Shown: positions 18,949 to 27,557, counted from the first letter of the stretch. The stretch: 64,000 nucleotides of DNA from Biostraticola tofi (GCF_004343195.1 NZ_SMCR01000003.1:434001-498000); one strand, 5' to 3'. Notes: generated by a model from the letters alone, not told the origin. Made by a program: numbers and translations.

Positions 18949-18985
18949 ATACGTATGCTTTATCGATTAGATAGGTAATAGCTAA
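18949..18985 (-). promoter_or_regulatory. tandem OxyR-like operator upstream of ahpC
   Basis: The OxyR consensus is two copies of ATAGnTnnnAnCTAT separated by 7 bp. Positions 18971-18985 read ATAGGTAATAGCTAA, matching 9 of 10 fixed bases. Exactly 7 bp away, 18949-18963 reads ATACGTATGCTTTAT, matching 7 of 10. Location in front of ahpC fits known OxyR control. Binding itself is inferred. Confidence 0.72.
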
Positions 18986-19083
18986 CAACAACTGCGCCCA
19001 GGGGATGCTAAATCCACTAGGGGCAGCATTCATCAGTCACCCGGTGTTAGTTGGCAGGATAGCGCATTTCCGCACACGGGAAG

Positions 19084-19380
19084 TCACTCATGACCGGTGG
19101 CGGGTTTATCGGAATGTCCTAAGGGGCGGTCAGGGAAACAATGGTCGCGCAGCCGCCTTTTGAGTTCGGCCGCATCAGGGAAGCCGCCGTCAGTCTTTCT
19201 GTCCCAGATAAGCATGCCGTCGACGGTGATCTGATAAATACCGCCGGTGCCCGGTAGCAGTGTCACGGAAGCAAGCTCAGTACTGAAAGTATTCAGCAGT
19301 TCCTGGGCCATCCAGCCGGCACGTAATAGCCAATTGCATTGGGAACAATAGTGAATAGTGATCGCTGGCAAGCTTTTCAT
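19084..19380 (-). CDS. Rdx/SelT-SelW-SelH family protein (Cys form)
   Basis: 98-residue thioredoxin-like protein of the SelW/SelT/SelH (Rdx) family. The start MKSLPAITIHYCSQCNWLLRA carries the CxxC redox site at residues ~12-15; here both positions are cysteine, so no selenocysteine is needed. GTGGIYQITVDGMLIWDRKTDGGFPDAAELKRRLRD is the usual family body, with the G-x-F motif. The precise function is unknown; redox regulation is inferred. Its ATG lies upstream of the ahpC control region in the opposite sense of order (transcribed towards it), and it may be read into ahpC only weakly. Confidence 0.85.
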   Translation of the reverse strand: MKSLPAITIHYCSQCNWLLRAGWMAQELLNTFSTELASVTLLPGTGGIYQITVDGMLIWDRKTDGGFPDAAELKRRLRDHCFPDRPLGHSDKPATGHE

Positions 19381-19460
19381 AGGCAGGATCTATTGGATAA
19401 AGGAAAGCGATATGTTCAGATATCGTATTGTGCTTGTCAAGTCACTGACATCACGCTGGG

Positions 19461-19593
19461 TTAATCGTTAATCGTTAATCGTTAATCGTTAATCGTTAAT
19501 CGTTAATCGTTAATCGTTAATCGTTAATCGCCATTAGCCATTAGCCATTAGCCAATAGCCAATAGCCAATAGCCAATAGCCAATAGCAGATAG
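19461..19593. repeat. composite heptanucleotide tandem repeat array
   Basis: Three blocks of 7-bp units follow one another without interruption. TTAATCG is repeated 10 times (19461-19530), CCATTAG 3 times (19531-19551) and CCAATAG 5 times (19552-19586), with a final degenerate CAGATAG. The units differ from each other by a few bases, so the array looks as if it grew by slippage with occasional unit conversion. It is intergenic. Related CCAATCG units occur at 55420-55454. Confidence 0.95.
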
Positions 19594-19690
19594 TTAAATT
19601 GGGGTGCTGTTAATCAGCAATTTGTACACAATGAAAACCATTAGACTTTAATTGCTGAGTCTCCCTTGCAGTAGGGCAGGGGTAGCAGCA

Positions 19691-19721
19691 GAAAGCACCG
19701 CCCGGTTGGTCCGGGAGGCGC
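19691..19721 (-). terminator. probable terminator of the FepA-like receptor gene
   Basis: On the minus strand a GC-rich stem (GCGCC-CCCGG with CCGGGCGGTGC, one bulge, ACCAA loop) is followed by TTTC. It lies about 40 bp after the receptor stop at 19760. The U-tract is short. Confidence 0.5.
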
Positions 19722-19759
19722 TCTGCCTTGGCGTGTATATCAGTTAGCAACTACCTGCC

Positions 19760-21946
19760 CTAGAAGGAGGTTGTGACACCGGCATAGTAGGCGCGGCCCG
19801 GTTCATTATACGTCGAAGCACCGTCATTGCGGCGATAGATGCGCTTATCAAGCAGATTGCTGATACCCGCATTCAACCGCACATGCTCAGTGATTTCATA
19901 ATTCACGCCTATGCCCGCCACAGAATAGCTGCCGATTTCGCTTTCTGATAAACCCTTTCTTTCAGCATAGATTTCTGGCGTGGTCCGGGGTTTCTGTTTT
20001 CCATACAGGGTCCAGCTGATATGGGTGGACAATTTGTCATTGACTTGCCAGTCCAGCAGGGTATTGACGGTATACTCAGGAATAATGGATAACGGATTGC
20101 CGGTATCCTTTAGCTTGGATGTCATCATATAAGTGGCATTCGTGTTCCAGCTCAGTTTATCTTCAACCAACGGTACCAGCAAGTTAGCCTCCAGTCCCTC
20201 AACCAAAGCCTTACCCCCATTTTCCCATCTAAGTACCTTGGTCCCTTTTGATGTCGTACTGATCACCTCTGTTCCTGAAACCACTTTATTTTTGTAATCG
20301 TTGCGGAAATAAGTGATGCCAGCGTGATAGCCGTTATGGGTAAATTCGAGGCCGATTTCTTTGTTGATGCTGATTTCGGGCTCCAGGTCGCTATTACCCA
20401 TAAGGTAGCAGCCTTCTTTGCCCATAGTTATCGGGCAGCCATTGCCTCGGGAGGTCATCAGATAGCCCTGGCTGGATTGATACAGATTGGGGGCTTTGAA
20501 CACGCGGCCAATCCCGGCCTTCACCGTCAATTGGTCGCTCAGCTGCTGCGAGTAGTTAAGACTCGGACTATAGTTGGAGCCGAATCTGCTGTGATAATCA
20601 AAGCGCAGGCCCGGAATAAGCTTACTCCCCGGAGTGACTTCAATATTATCCTCAAGGTAGATAGCACTCAGTTCAGCGCTGTTTTTACTGCTTCGGTGCG
20701 CAGGATCTCCAGAGACTGAACCTATTGAGTTTTCAGATGCGTGATAGCTGGTAGCAGAGGGATCGTTCAATTGCTCCCGGTTCCATTCGGCACCCAGAGT
20801 GGCTGTTTGTTCCCAGAGCAAATTAAAGGGAACAGTCAACTCCCCGGTCATCGAATAATTTCGCAGTCGGCTGGTAGAATAGGCCAGATCATTTTGAATC
20901 CGACCTTCACCACTGCCTGCCATGCCTTCTTTCAACCGGGTATTGTTGGTTTTTTCGTAGTAGAAACCGGTTTTGGATTGTCCCCAGTCCCAGAGGCCAT
21001 TATGGGTAACGCCATAGTTCTGTCGATACAATCTGTTGGTTTCAGCCGCCGATTTTGCCAAGTTCTCGGTAGCGGCGCTACTGCTGCTGTATTGGGTATC
21101 GCCGGCGTAGATATTACCTTGCCTGCTGTAGCCGGCCTCAAAGTCAATGATTTGATTGGGCGTCATTTTCCATGAAACAACGCTGTTGATATCTCTGTTG
21201 CGTACCCCTTCACGACCTGCTGCCTGGGAGCCGTTTTGCTGGGTATTAAGATCCCAGCTATCTCCGTCGGTTTTATTCAGGTTGCCGTAAAGCCGCAGGG
21301 TAAGAGTATCGTCCACCAAGGGACCGCTCAGGCTGAAGTTGGCGCGTCGGGTGGCGCCTTCTTGGCTGTCTTCAGGCTGATTGCCATAGATCGACAATGA
21401 TCCGCTCCAGCGATTAGTGGGTCGTTTGGTAATGATATTGATTACGCCGCCAGCCGCACCGGAACCGTAGCGCGACGCCGCTGGGCCACGAATGACTTCT
21501 ATCCGCTCGACCATTTCCGCCGGTACCCAGTTACTGTCGCCCCGGGTATCCCTTTCACCACGCCAACTGTAGCGTACTGCATCCCGGGATCGAACCGGAT
21601 GGCCATCAACCAAGATAAGGGTATTCTCCGGCCCCATGCCGCGGATATCAATCTGCCGGTTATTTCCCCGGCTGCCGGTGGCACTGTTGCCGGTCAGATT
21701 AACCCCGGGCATTTTGCGAATAATGTCTGATAAATCGTTGACTGGCGGTGATTTTTTTATATCGTCGGCGGTAATGATTGACACGCCCGGCTGCTGTTTT
21801 AGCGCCTCTTCTGCCGAGGCTTGAACGATCAGTTCTTCTTCATGGACGGCTTCGTCCTCTGGCGTGGCATAGACATTGTGACTGAGAAGGCCCATCAGTA
21901 TTACGGCGAGGGGGGATTTCACCTTTATTATTGTTGATCCATACAT
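19760..21946 (-). CDS. FepA/PfeA/IroN-type catecholate siderophore receptor
   Basis: Outer-membrane TonB-dependent receptor of about 728 residues. The signal peptide ends at VYATPED. The TonB box is EEELIVQA, and the plug domain includes DIRKMPGVNL-like DIIRKMPGVNLTG, RQIDIRGMGPENTLILVDG and IEVIRGPAASRYGSGAAGGVINIIT. The two cysteines in GNGCPITMGKEGCYLMGN and the VFKAPNLYQSS segment are typical of the enterobactin/salmochelin receptor group (FepA, PfeA, IroN). The barrel ends AYYAGVTTSF. I use the ATG at 21946 (AGGAG ten bases upstream), since the longer frame from 22015 would overlap the Fur box. Fur-repressed expression is inferred from that box. No siderophore synthesis genes lie nearby. 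Confidence 0.9.
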   Translation of the reverse strand: MYGSTIIKVKSPLAVILMGLLSHNVYATPEDEAVHEEELIVQASAEEALKQQPGVSIITADDIKKSPPVNDLSDIIRKMPGVNLTGNSATGSRGNNRQIDIRGMGPENTLILVDGHPVRSRDAVRYSWRGERDTRGDSNWVPAEMVERIEVIRGPAASRYGSGAAGGVINIITKRPTNRWSGSLSIYGNQPEDSQEGATRRANFSLSGPLVDDTLTLRLYGNLNKTDGDSWDLNTQQNGSQAAGREGVRNRDINSVVSWKMTPNQIIDFEAGYSRQGNIYAGDTQYSSSSAATENLAKSAAETNRLYRQNYGVTHNGLWDWGQSKTGFYYEKTNNTRLKEGMAGSGEGRIQNDLAYSTSRLRNYSMTGELTVPFNLLWEQTATLGAEWNREQLNDPSATSYHASENSIGSVSGDPAHRSSKNSAELSAIYLEDNIEVTPGSKLIPGLRFDYHSRFGSNYSPSLNYSQQLSDQLTVKAGIGRVFKAPNLYQSSQGYLMTSRGNGCPITMGKEGCYLMGNSDLEPEISINKEIGLEFTHNGYHAGITYFRNDYKNKVVSGTEVISTTSKGTKVLRWENGGKALVEGLEANLLVPLVEDKLSWNTNATYMMTSKLKDTGNPLSIIPEYTVNTLLDWQVNDKLSTHISWTLYGKQKPRTTPEIYAERKGLSESEIGSYSVAGIGVNYEITEHVRLNAGISNLLDKRIYRRNDGASTYNEPGRAYYAGVTTSF

Positions 21947-22000
21947 ATATTTTGACCACTCCTGGTGTATAAATTCCTTGTGTAAGCTGGGAATACTAAT

Positions 22001-22019
22001 GATAATGATTATCATTGTC
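22001..22019 (-). promoter_or_regulatory. Fur box upstream of the FepA-like receptor
   Basis: GATAATGATTATCATTGTC matches the 19-bp Fur consensus GATAATGATAATCATTATC at 17 of 19 positions. It is 55 bp from the chosen start codon, where a promoter is expected. Confidence 0.9.
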
Positions 22020-23155
22020 TACATTTGGTAAGCAAATATCACTAAATATGTCATAATGATTCGTGTAATTGAATTTTCAATATATTGAATTTTATGATAT
22101 TTTTAATTTTTGGCTAAAGTATATGGAGTGATTTGGAATAATTTGGCCAACATAGCCAGCCATTAGACAGTAGCGAGAAGCGCTCAGCCGACGCAAGGCT
22201 GTTTGCTGAGCTTAACCTCAACAGAACCTTAAAACCTGTCACGACCCGCTCTCACTGTTAGAGGAGAGGTTATGAAACAGTGGTGATTCACTTTATGAAG
22301 AGATATTACAATATGATCGAGATAATTAATATTCAGGGTGCATTCATTACTCCTGCCGAAGCCATGTTCAATGGCCTGACATTTTGATTAACAGCTGCTT
22401 GAAGGTGTAAATACATTCCTCGTTTTTTTTAAATTGGTATTGTCAAAATGAGGATCACATTGCTGGTATGCATTGATTATCAACCAGCATTTGCTGATAT
22501 CTCCGGTCAAAAAAAATAGACTTGCCGACAAATACGCTTGTGAATCCCAAGGAGATTACGTTTTTCTCGTCTGAGATGCTAAATGATCATTTTAGCACCC
22601 CTCTCCCTCAGCTGCGTAACAGCAGGCGAATGAAGGGCCGGGCGAAAGTGATGCGCGGCAGCGGGTTATTTCGCCTAAGCGGAAAATAACCCTTAAGACG
22701 AAGCCGCTGAAAGACGAAGCCGCCGATTGACGATAAGCCGATTTTTTTAAAACATTTTATCTGAATAATTAGTTGAAAAGTGTATATCATGACGGTAATT
22801 TCGAAAATTACTTAATTATTATTAACGATATTAATTTTAAATTAATTATAGTATTAGTCGGTGTTTTGCTGTTCTTTTAGTGCTTGACATTGAATTGCTG
22901 GCTGTATAAAAATGAAACACAAGGAGTTCAGATTTATTATAGGCAGTGAAATACTTTATCTAAAACAATATATTTTTATGTGAGCCGATGAGGTAGATGA
23001 CATTTATTTTTAAAATTGCAAGCGGCTCAACACTATCTTGTTAAAATGTCACTCATCAAACTCTGAATATAATCAGTCCGGCTAGCTCCGGTGTCTATCA
23101 ATTTAGATTTTATCCGTGGGCCGGTTTACATAAACCAAGGACGATGGGATGAGGA
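22020..23155. other. 1.1-kb AT-rich non-coding region upstream of the Kdo-like cluster
   Basis: Clearly more AT-rich than the flanking genes, with several A/T runs. I see no convincing protein gene. Two tiny frames exist (ATGAAACAGTGGTGA at 22272, preceded by GGAGAGG; and a 30-codon frame at 22295-22387), neither supportable. A long imperfect inverted repeat occupies 22655-22707. The length and composition suggest a regulated promoter region, perhaps silenced by H-NS-type proteins, or acquired DNA. Confidence 0.5.
22655..22707. repeat. extended inverted repeat in the AT-rich leader
   Basis: GGGTTATTT (22663-22671) pairs with AAATAACCC (22684-22692), with CGC/GCG pairing inside around CTAA. 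Outside these, GCGGC (22655-22659) can pair with GCCGC (22703-22707). Two direct copies of AGACGAAGCCGC follow at about 22696 and 22712. It lacks a T-run, so it is not a plain terminator. Confidence 0.75.
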
Positions 23156-24436
23156 ATGTGTGAAAAAAACGATCAGGGGCAGGTCATCTTCCGTTCAGAT
23201 TCGCCCTCGGCACTCTGGTGCTATACGCCCGCCATTCTGAAAACCTCTAGCGGAAGACTGATCGTGACAATGGATGTTGGCGGGCCCGCTCTTGATGATG
23301 CTGACCTGAATCTGGCCTATAACCCGCTGTCTTCTGCTACCAAGCGAAAGGGAATCGGAAAAATCTTGTCATCCGATGATCAGGGGTACAGCTGGAATGA
23401 AGTTTGCACATATCCATTCTGGCATGCGCGACCGTTTGAAAGCCGGGGGATGCTGTATGTGATAGGCAACGCCGGCGGGCTTTATATTATTAAATCCGAG
23501 GATGACGGTAATACCTGGTCAGCACCTCATGCCCTGACCGAACAGCGATTATGGCATGCGGCGGCGACCAATGTACTGCAGGAAAACGGGTTTATTTATC
23601 TTTGTATGGATCTGCGTTCGGATCGCAGCATCAAAGGCTGGAACGTGGCCGGTCTGACGCCAGTCATATTGCGAGGAAATGAAAGCGGTTGTTTGCTTGA
23701 AAAAACATCATGGACATTTTCCCATGGCCTTTCGTTCATTGATATGTTCGGCAGTATCAGCAGGGGAAGCGGGGAATATTTCGGTATCCCATTTTATCCA
23801 TCGCATGTCGACCGCCCGATGGCATTGGCACCGGATATTCATGCATCGCCGCCAGGATGGCTTGAAGGGAATATCGTGCGTATCACTGATCCCAGGCATA
23901 TTTGGTACGATCCAAATCAAAAGACGCTGCACATTATTCTCAGGGCCAATACCAATGGGGCGGGCTATGCCGCCGTCATCAAGGCGGTGGAGCGACAAAA
24001 CGGGGATATATTCTTACAAAGAATAATCGCACCCTCTGGCAGGACAATACTCTTTATCCCCTTTCCCGGCGGTGGGATGAAATTTTATATTGCCTATGAC
24101 CCGATAAGTTCTCTTTATTGGCTGGCGACGTCGATCGTGACCGATTCCATGTGTGTTCTAACGGCTAGGCCCAAGGGAAGATATAATCTTCCCTCTAATC
24201 AGCGCAATATCCTGGGTTTATTTTATTCAATGAATTGCGTGGACTGGTTATTCGCAGATGTCATTAGTAAGGGTAAAAACGAATTTCATTCCAGAAATTA
24301 CCCGGCATTTATCTTTGATGGAGAGGATATTCTATTGGTTTCAAGGTCCGGTGATGATTTGGCCCGGGACGGGCAATATACCAACCTGATAACGCTCCAC
24401 CGTATAGAGGGATTTCGCCGTTTGGCGAAAATATAG
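23156..24436 (+). CDS. sialidase-fold (BNR/Asp-box) protein, probable cytosolic glycosidase
   Basis: 426-residue protein of the six-bladed sialidase superfamily. Asp-box-like turns are visible in KILSSDDQGYSWNEV, IIKSEDDGNTWSAP and FYSMNCVDWLFAD. There is no signal peptide or membrane segment, so it is predicted cytosolic. The N-terminal SDSPSALWCYTPAILKTSSGRLIVTMD and the arginine-containing HARPFES and SRNYPAF segments are compatible with a substrate carboxylate-binding pocket, but I cannot assign an arginine triad with confidence. It heads a run of genes for Kdo-type sugar acids; sialidase-fold enzymes that cleave Kdo are known, so a ulosonate-glycoside hydrolase is a reasonable inference. 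GAGG lies very close to the ATG, leaving the exact start uncertain. Confidence 0.7.
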   Translation: MCEKNDQGQVIFRSDSPSALWCYTPAILKTSSGRLIVTMDVGGPALDDADLNLAYNPLSSATKRKGIGKILSSDDQGYSWNEVCTYPFWHARPFESRGMLYVIGNAGGLYIIKSEDDGNTWSAPHALTEQRLWHAAATNVLQENGFIYLCMDLRSDRSIKGWNVAGLTPVILRGNESGCLLEKTSWTFSHGLSFIDMFGSISRGSGEYFGIPFYPSHVDRPMALAPDIHASPPGWLEGNIVRITDPRHIWYDPNQKTLHIILRANTNGAGYAAVIKAVERQNGDIFLQRIIAPSGRTILFIPFPGGGMKFYIAYDPISSLYWLATSIVTDSMCVLTARPKGRYNLPSNQRNILGLFYSMNCVDWLFADVISKGKNEFHSRNYPAFIFDGEDILLVSRSGDDLARDGQYTNLITLHRIEGFRRLAKI

Positions 24437-24457
24437 GCTTCAGACAAGGAGAGTGAG

Positions 24458-25786
24458 ATGCCAGAACGCTATCAGATATCCAGGCAATTGCATAAGCTTG
24501 CCTCGCAGGTTATTCCAGGCGGTGTTTCCAGTAATAATCGAGCCAGCTGGCAGCCGCACCCCTTATTCTATCTGCGCGGGGAAGGCGCTTATGTCTGGGA
24601 TGTCGACGGGCACCGTTATATTGATTATGTGCTGGGCAGGGGGCCGCTCATTACCGGTCATTCCCATCCTGCCATTATTGAGGCTATCGTCAGCCAATAT
24701 CGGCAGGGGCAATTCTTTGCCGGTCAAACCGAGTTGGAATGCGCGCTGGCGCATAAAATCAGGCAATTAGTGCCCGGAATGCAGATGACGCGGTTTTGTA
24801 ATTCCGGATCTGAAGCCGTGCATGTTGCCTTGCGACTGGCAAGATCGGTCACCGGGCGAGAGAAAATTATCCGCTTTGAAGGGCATTACCATGGATGGTT
24901 CGACAATATTGCCTGGGGTTTTGCTGCGCCGGCTGAGCATGAAACTCGCCATCAGGGCATTTTGCCGATGTCATTGGGTCAGGCGGCAAGCGATGTCGGT
25001 AATATTGTCTCCTTGCCCTGGAATGACGCTGATGCCTTGGAGAGTGCCTTATCCGTGCACGCCGGAGAAATCGCAGCGGTTATCACCGAACCCATCATGT
25101 TCAACAGTTTCTGGAGCAATATCCTGCCTGAGAAAGGCTTTTTATCCAAAGTACGCGAGCTTTGCGATGCTCATCAGACGCTACTCATTTTTGATGAGAT
25201 ACAGACTGGTTTCAGGACCTCGATAGGCGGCGCCCAGTCAAGCTATGGTGTCGTACCCGATATGTCTACCTTTGCGAAAGCATTAGGCGGTCCTGTATGT
25301 CTCGGCGCTGTGACCGGCAAACAGCATCTGATGGAACGGCTGTCCAGTACCCAGACAATACATACCGGAACCTATAACGCATTTCCCCCTTTCCTGGCGG
25401 GTGCATTGGCTCATCTGGAGGTGATTACTCAGCATAATGCTGCTGCGTTGACTCAGATACACCGCCTGAGCGAGCGGCTGTATAACGGTTTGCAGCAACT
25501 GGCCATGCAATCGCCGCTGCCGCTGCAGGTACGCTGCAGCCCCGGGGCGGTCACAACTCTTTTCAGGCACAGCTCAGCCAAGGTCTCCGACTATCGTACT
25601 GCCCGCCAGCAACTAATGCAGGATCTTACCGGCCGCTGGCATGCCGCCTTGCAAGTGCAGGGCATCAGGATTACACCGGAAGGGTTGTGGTATCTGTCGG
25701 TAATCCATACGGAAAACGACATTGCTCAGACGCTTGAAAAGGCCGCCAGGGCATTGACTGAACTGGAACAGACCAGGAGCGAATAA
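24458..25786 (+). CDS. class III PLP aminotransferase (glutamate-1-semialdehyde aminomutase-like)
   Basis: 442-residue fold-type I PLP enzyme of the GSAM branch. Visible features are VIPGGVSSNNRASWQPHP, the YVWDVDGHRYIDYVLGRGPLITGHSHP segment, FCNSGSEAVHVALRLAR (PLP phosphate site), GHYHGWFD, LIFDEIQTGFR (Asp to the pyridine nitrogen) and STFAKALGG (Schiff-base lysine). It is not the housekeeping hemL: several GSAM residues differ (KALGGPVCLGAV instead of KIIGGG-P-GA). Within this operon it probably aminates a sugar acid oxidised by the next enzyme. The start at 24458 follows AAGGAGAGTGAG. It overlaps the dehydrogenase by one base, suggesting coupled translation. Confidence 0.85.
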   Translation: MPERYQISRQLHKLASQVIPGGVSSNNRASWQPHPLFYLRGEGAYVWDVDGHRYIDYVLGRGPLITGHSHPAIIEAIVSQYRQGQFFAGQTELECALAHKIRQLVPGMQMTRFCNSGSEAVHVALRLARSVTGREKIIRFEGHYHGWFDNIAWGFAAPAEHETRHQGILPMSLGQAASDVGNIVSLPWNDADALESALSVHAGEIAAVITEPIMFNSFWSNILPEKGFLSKVRELCDAHQTLLIFDEIQTGFRTSIGGAQSSYGVVPDMSTFAKALGGPVCLGAVTGKQHLMERLSSTQTIHTGTYNAFPPFLAGALAHLEVITQHNAAALTQIHRLSERLYNGLQQLAMQSPLPLQVRCSPGAVTTLFRHSSAKVSDYRTARQQLMQDLTGRWHAALQVQGIRITPEGLWYLSVIHTENDIAQTLEKAARALTELEQTRSE

Positions 25787-26787
25787 TGACAGCGCGAACA
25801 AGGAATGTGATAGCCAGACTCGATCGGCCAGGCCGGTTTAACTTCCATTATCCTGAATTGGATGATGATATAGCTGCTGGATTTATCAGGGTAAAAATCA
25901 GCCATTGCGGAGTCTGCGGTACTGACCGTTCTTTTTATCTGGGCCATCGCGACGAAGGTTACCCCATTTCACTGGGGCATGAACATTGCGGCGTGGTAAC
26001 GGCGACAGGTGAGGGTGTCAGCGCGTTTAAGGAAGGTGAACGGATCGCCATCGATCCGAATTATCGTTGCGGCCAATGCGCATTCTGCCTGAGGCGAATG
26101 GGGCACTTATGCGTCAAAGGCGCGGAGCAGCACTATTCCAACCGCGGTTATGCGCGCTTTATCGATATTCATCATTCCTATGCACAAGTGATGCCTGATT
26201 ATCGCAGCGATCACATCGGTGCGCTGATTGAACCTCTTTCGGTTGCCCTGCATGGCCTGGCGCTGAGCACCCTGGATGACCGTGAAGGCGATATCCTGAT
26301 TCAAGGCTGTGGAGGGCTTGGGACAATGCTTGCCTTTGCCTTGCTTGAGAGCAGCGACAGGGATATTTATCTTAACGATAATCATGATTTTAAAATGGAT
26401 AATATTCGTTCCCTTTATCCGAGTCGAATCAAACATCACCATAGCCAACGTCAATACAGCTTGATATTTGAAGCGACCGGGCAATCGTCCGGCTTTTATT
26501 CATCCTGTCGCTTGCTGGATAAATGCGCCCGATTGCTGGTGCTAAGTCGATATCATGCCGATGAGCCCTTTATTCCGGAGCGTTTCCCCTGGAAGCAACC
26601 GGAAATCAAATTTTGCCATCTGAATGGCGACAGCATTCACATGACCGAAGCTGCCCGGCTTTTAGCCACCAGTTGGAGTGAACATCATGACCACCTGCTC
26701 AGTTTTCATCCATTTGAACAGATAAACCAGGTGTTCGAAGAATATGAAAATATCAAATCCAACAAAAAAATCATTCTCAGTGAATGA
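25786..26787 (+). CDS. zinc-dependent medium-chain dehydrogenase
   Basis: 333-residue MDR enzyme. The catalytic zinc ligands are in SHCGVCGTDRSF (Cys) and LGHEHCGVV (His). The structural zinc is held by four cysteines in RCGQCAFCLRRMGHLC. The nucleotide-binding motif is LIQGCGGLGTMLAFALL, followed by an acidic residue in YLNDN, which favours NAD. The middle of the Rossmann domain is shorter than in threonine or sorbitol dehydrogenases. Between an aminotransferase and Kdo genes it likely oxidises a hydroxyl of a sugar acid or its precursor to the carbonyl that is then aminated. It overlaps both neighbours (TAATG and ATGA). Confidence 0.85.
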   Translation: MTARTRNVIARLDRPGRFNFHYPELDDDIAAGFIRVKISHCGVCGTDRSFYLGHRDEGYPISLGHEHCGVVTATGEGVSAFKEGERIAIDPNYRCGQCAFCLRRMGHLCVKGAEQHYSNRGYARFIDIHHSYAQVMPDYRSDHIGALIEPLSVALHGLALSTLDDREGDILIQGCGGLGTMLAFALLESSDRDIYLNDNHDFKMDNIRSLYPSRIKHHHSQRQYSLIFEATGQSSGFYSSCRLLDKCARLLVLSRYHADEPFIPERFPWKQPEIKFCHLNGDSIHMTEAARLLATSWSEHHDHLLSFHPFEQINQVFEEYENIKSNKKIILSE

Positions 26788-27557
26788 TGCTTAATTCAGC
26801 GCCGTCTGTCTTGAAGAGGTCTTTCTTGAATATTCTTACCGTTATACCTAGCCGACTGGCTTCATCACGCTTACCTCAAAAAGCCTTGGCCGACATTAAC
26901 GGCCTGCCAATGATTGTGCATGTCTGGCAACGGGGCATAGAAGCCGATCTGGGGCCGGTGGTGGTTGCCTGCGGCAACCCGGAAATTGCCGATGCGGTCC
27001 GCAGTGCCGGTGGTACGGCAGTGCTTACCGATCCGGCGTTAAACAGCGGTTCAGACCGGGTGTATGCCGCGGTGCAAATGATAGATCCCGAGAGCAAGTT
27101 CGATGTGATCATCAATCTTCAGGGGGACATGCCGACCGCTGAACCGGCAATGCTGCGCAGGTTGATCGAACCGTTGCAACATCCTGCAGGCGAAATGGCT
27201 ACGCTTGCAAGCGTCATCACCCAGGCGGATGAGCTTGAGTCTGACGCAGTGGTAAAAGCCGCGATTGCCTTTCCCTATGAAGGGGCGGCCGTCGGCCGAG
27301 CACTGTATTTCAGTCGCGCCGTCCTGCCGTGGGGCAAGGGTGATAACTATCACCATATCGGGCTTTATGCATATAAACGCAGCGCATTAGCCAGGTTCTC
27401 ACAATGGCCGGCCGGTATCCTGGAACGGCGAGAGAGGCTGGAACAGCTTAGGGCGCTAGAGCAGGGGATGCGTATCGATGTGTCAATTGTGCAGACCAAC
27501 CCGCTGGGTGTTGACCGGTTGGAAGATCTGAACATGGCCAGAGAACTGTTGCTCTGA
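26784..27557 (+). CDS. CMP-Kdo synthetase-like cytidylyltransferase (second, accessory KdsB type)
   Basis: 257 residues from ATG 26784, or 243 from an internal TTG at 26826. The latter has AGAGG at the right distance and fits the family N-terminus better. The enzyme class activates 3-deoxy-manno-octulosonate with CTP. Motifs: IPSRLASSRLPQKALADINGLP (nucleotide loop), LNSGSDRVYAAV, INLQGDMPTAEP (catalytic Asp), ALYFSRAVLPW, YHHIGLYAYKRSAL and RLEQLRALEQGMRID. The closing motif is LGVDRLEDLNMARELL. The Q-G-D-M/L-P-T, HHIGLYAY and RLEQLRALE-GMRIDV wording recalls alphaproteobacterial KdsB rather than the enterobacterial one, which suggests transfer. Its acceptor may be Kdo or a modified ulosonate. 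Confidence 0.85.
   Translation: MMLNSAPSVLKRSFLNILTVIPSRLASSRLPQKALADINGLPMIVHVWQRGIEADLGPVVVACGNPEIADAVRSAGGTAVLTDPALNSGSDRVYAAVQMIDPESKFDVIINLQGDMPTAEPAMLRRLIEPLQHPAGEMATLASVITQADELESDAVVKAAIAFPYEGAAVGRALYFSRAVLPWGKGDNYHHIGLYAYKRSALARFSQWPAGILERRERLEQLRALEQGMRIDVSIVQTNPLGVDRLEDLNMARELLL

Noticed and set aside
19084-19380. Selenoprotein (SelW-type) with selenocysteine
   Set aside because: The redox motif is CSQC with ordinary cysteine codons and no in-frame TGA.
22295-22387. 30-codon open frame MKRYYNMIEIINIQ…
   Set aside because: No ribosome site, no recognised similarity and it lies in AT-rich DNA where short frames are frequent.
24458-25786. Housekeeping glutamate-1-semialdehyde aminomutase (hemL)
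   Set aside because: Key stretch around the Schiff-base lysine differs, and the gene is embedded in a sugar-acid operon.
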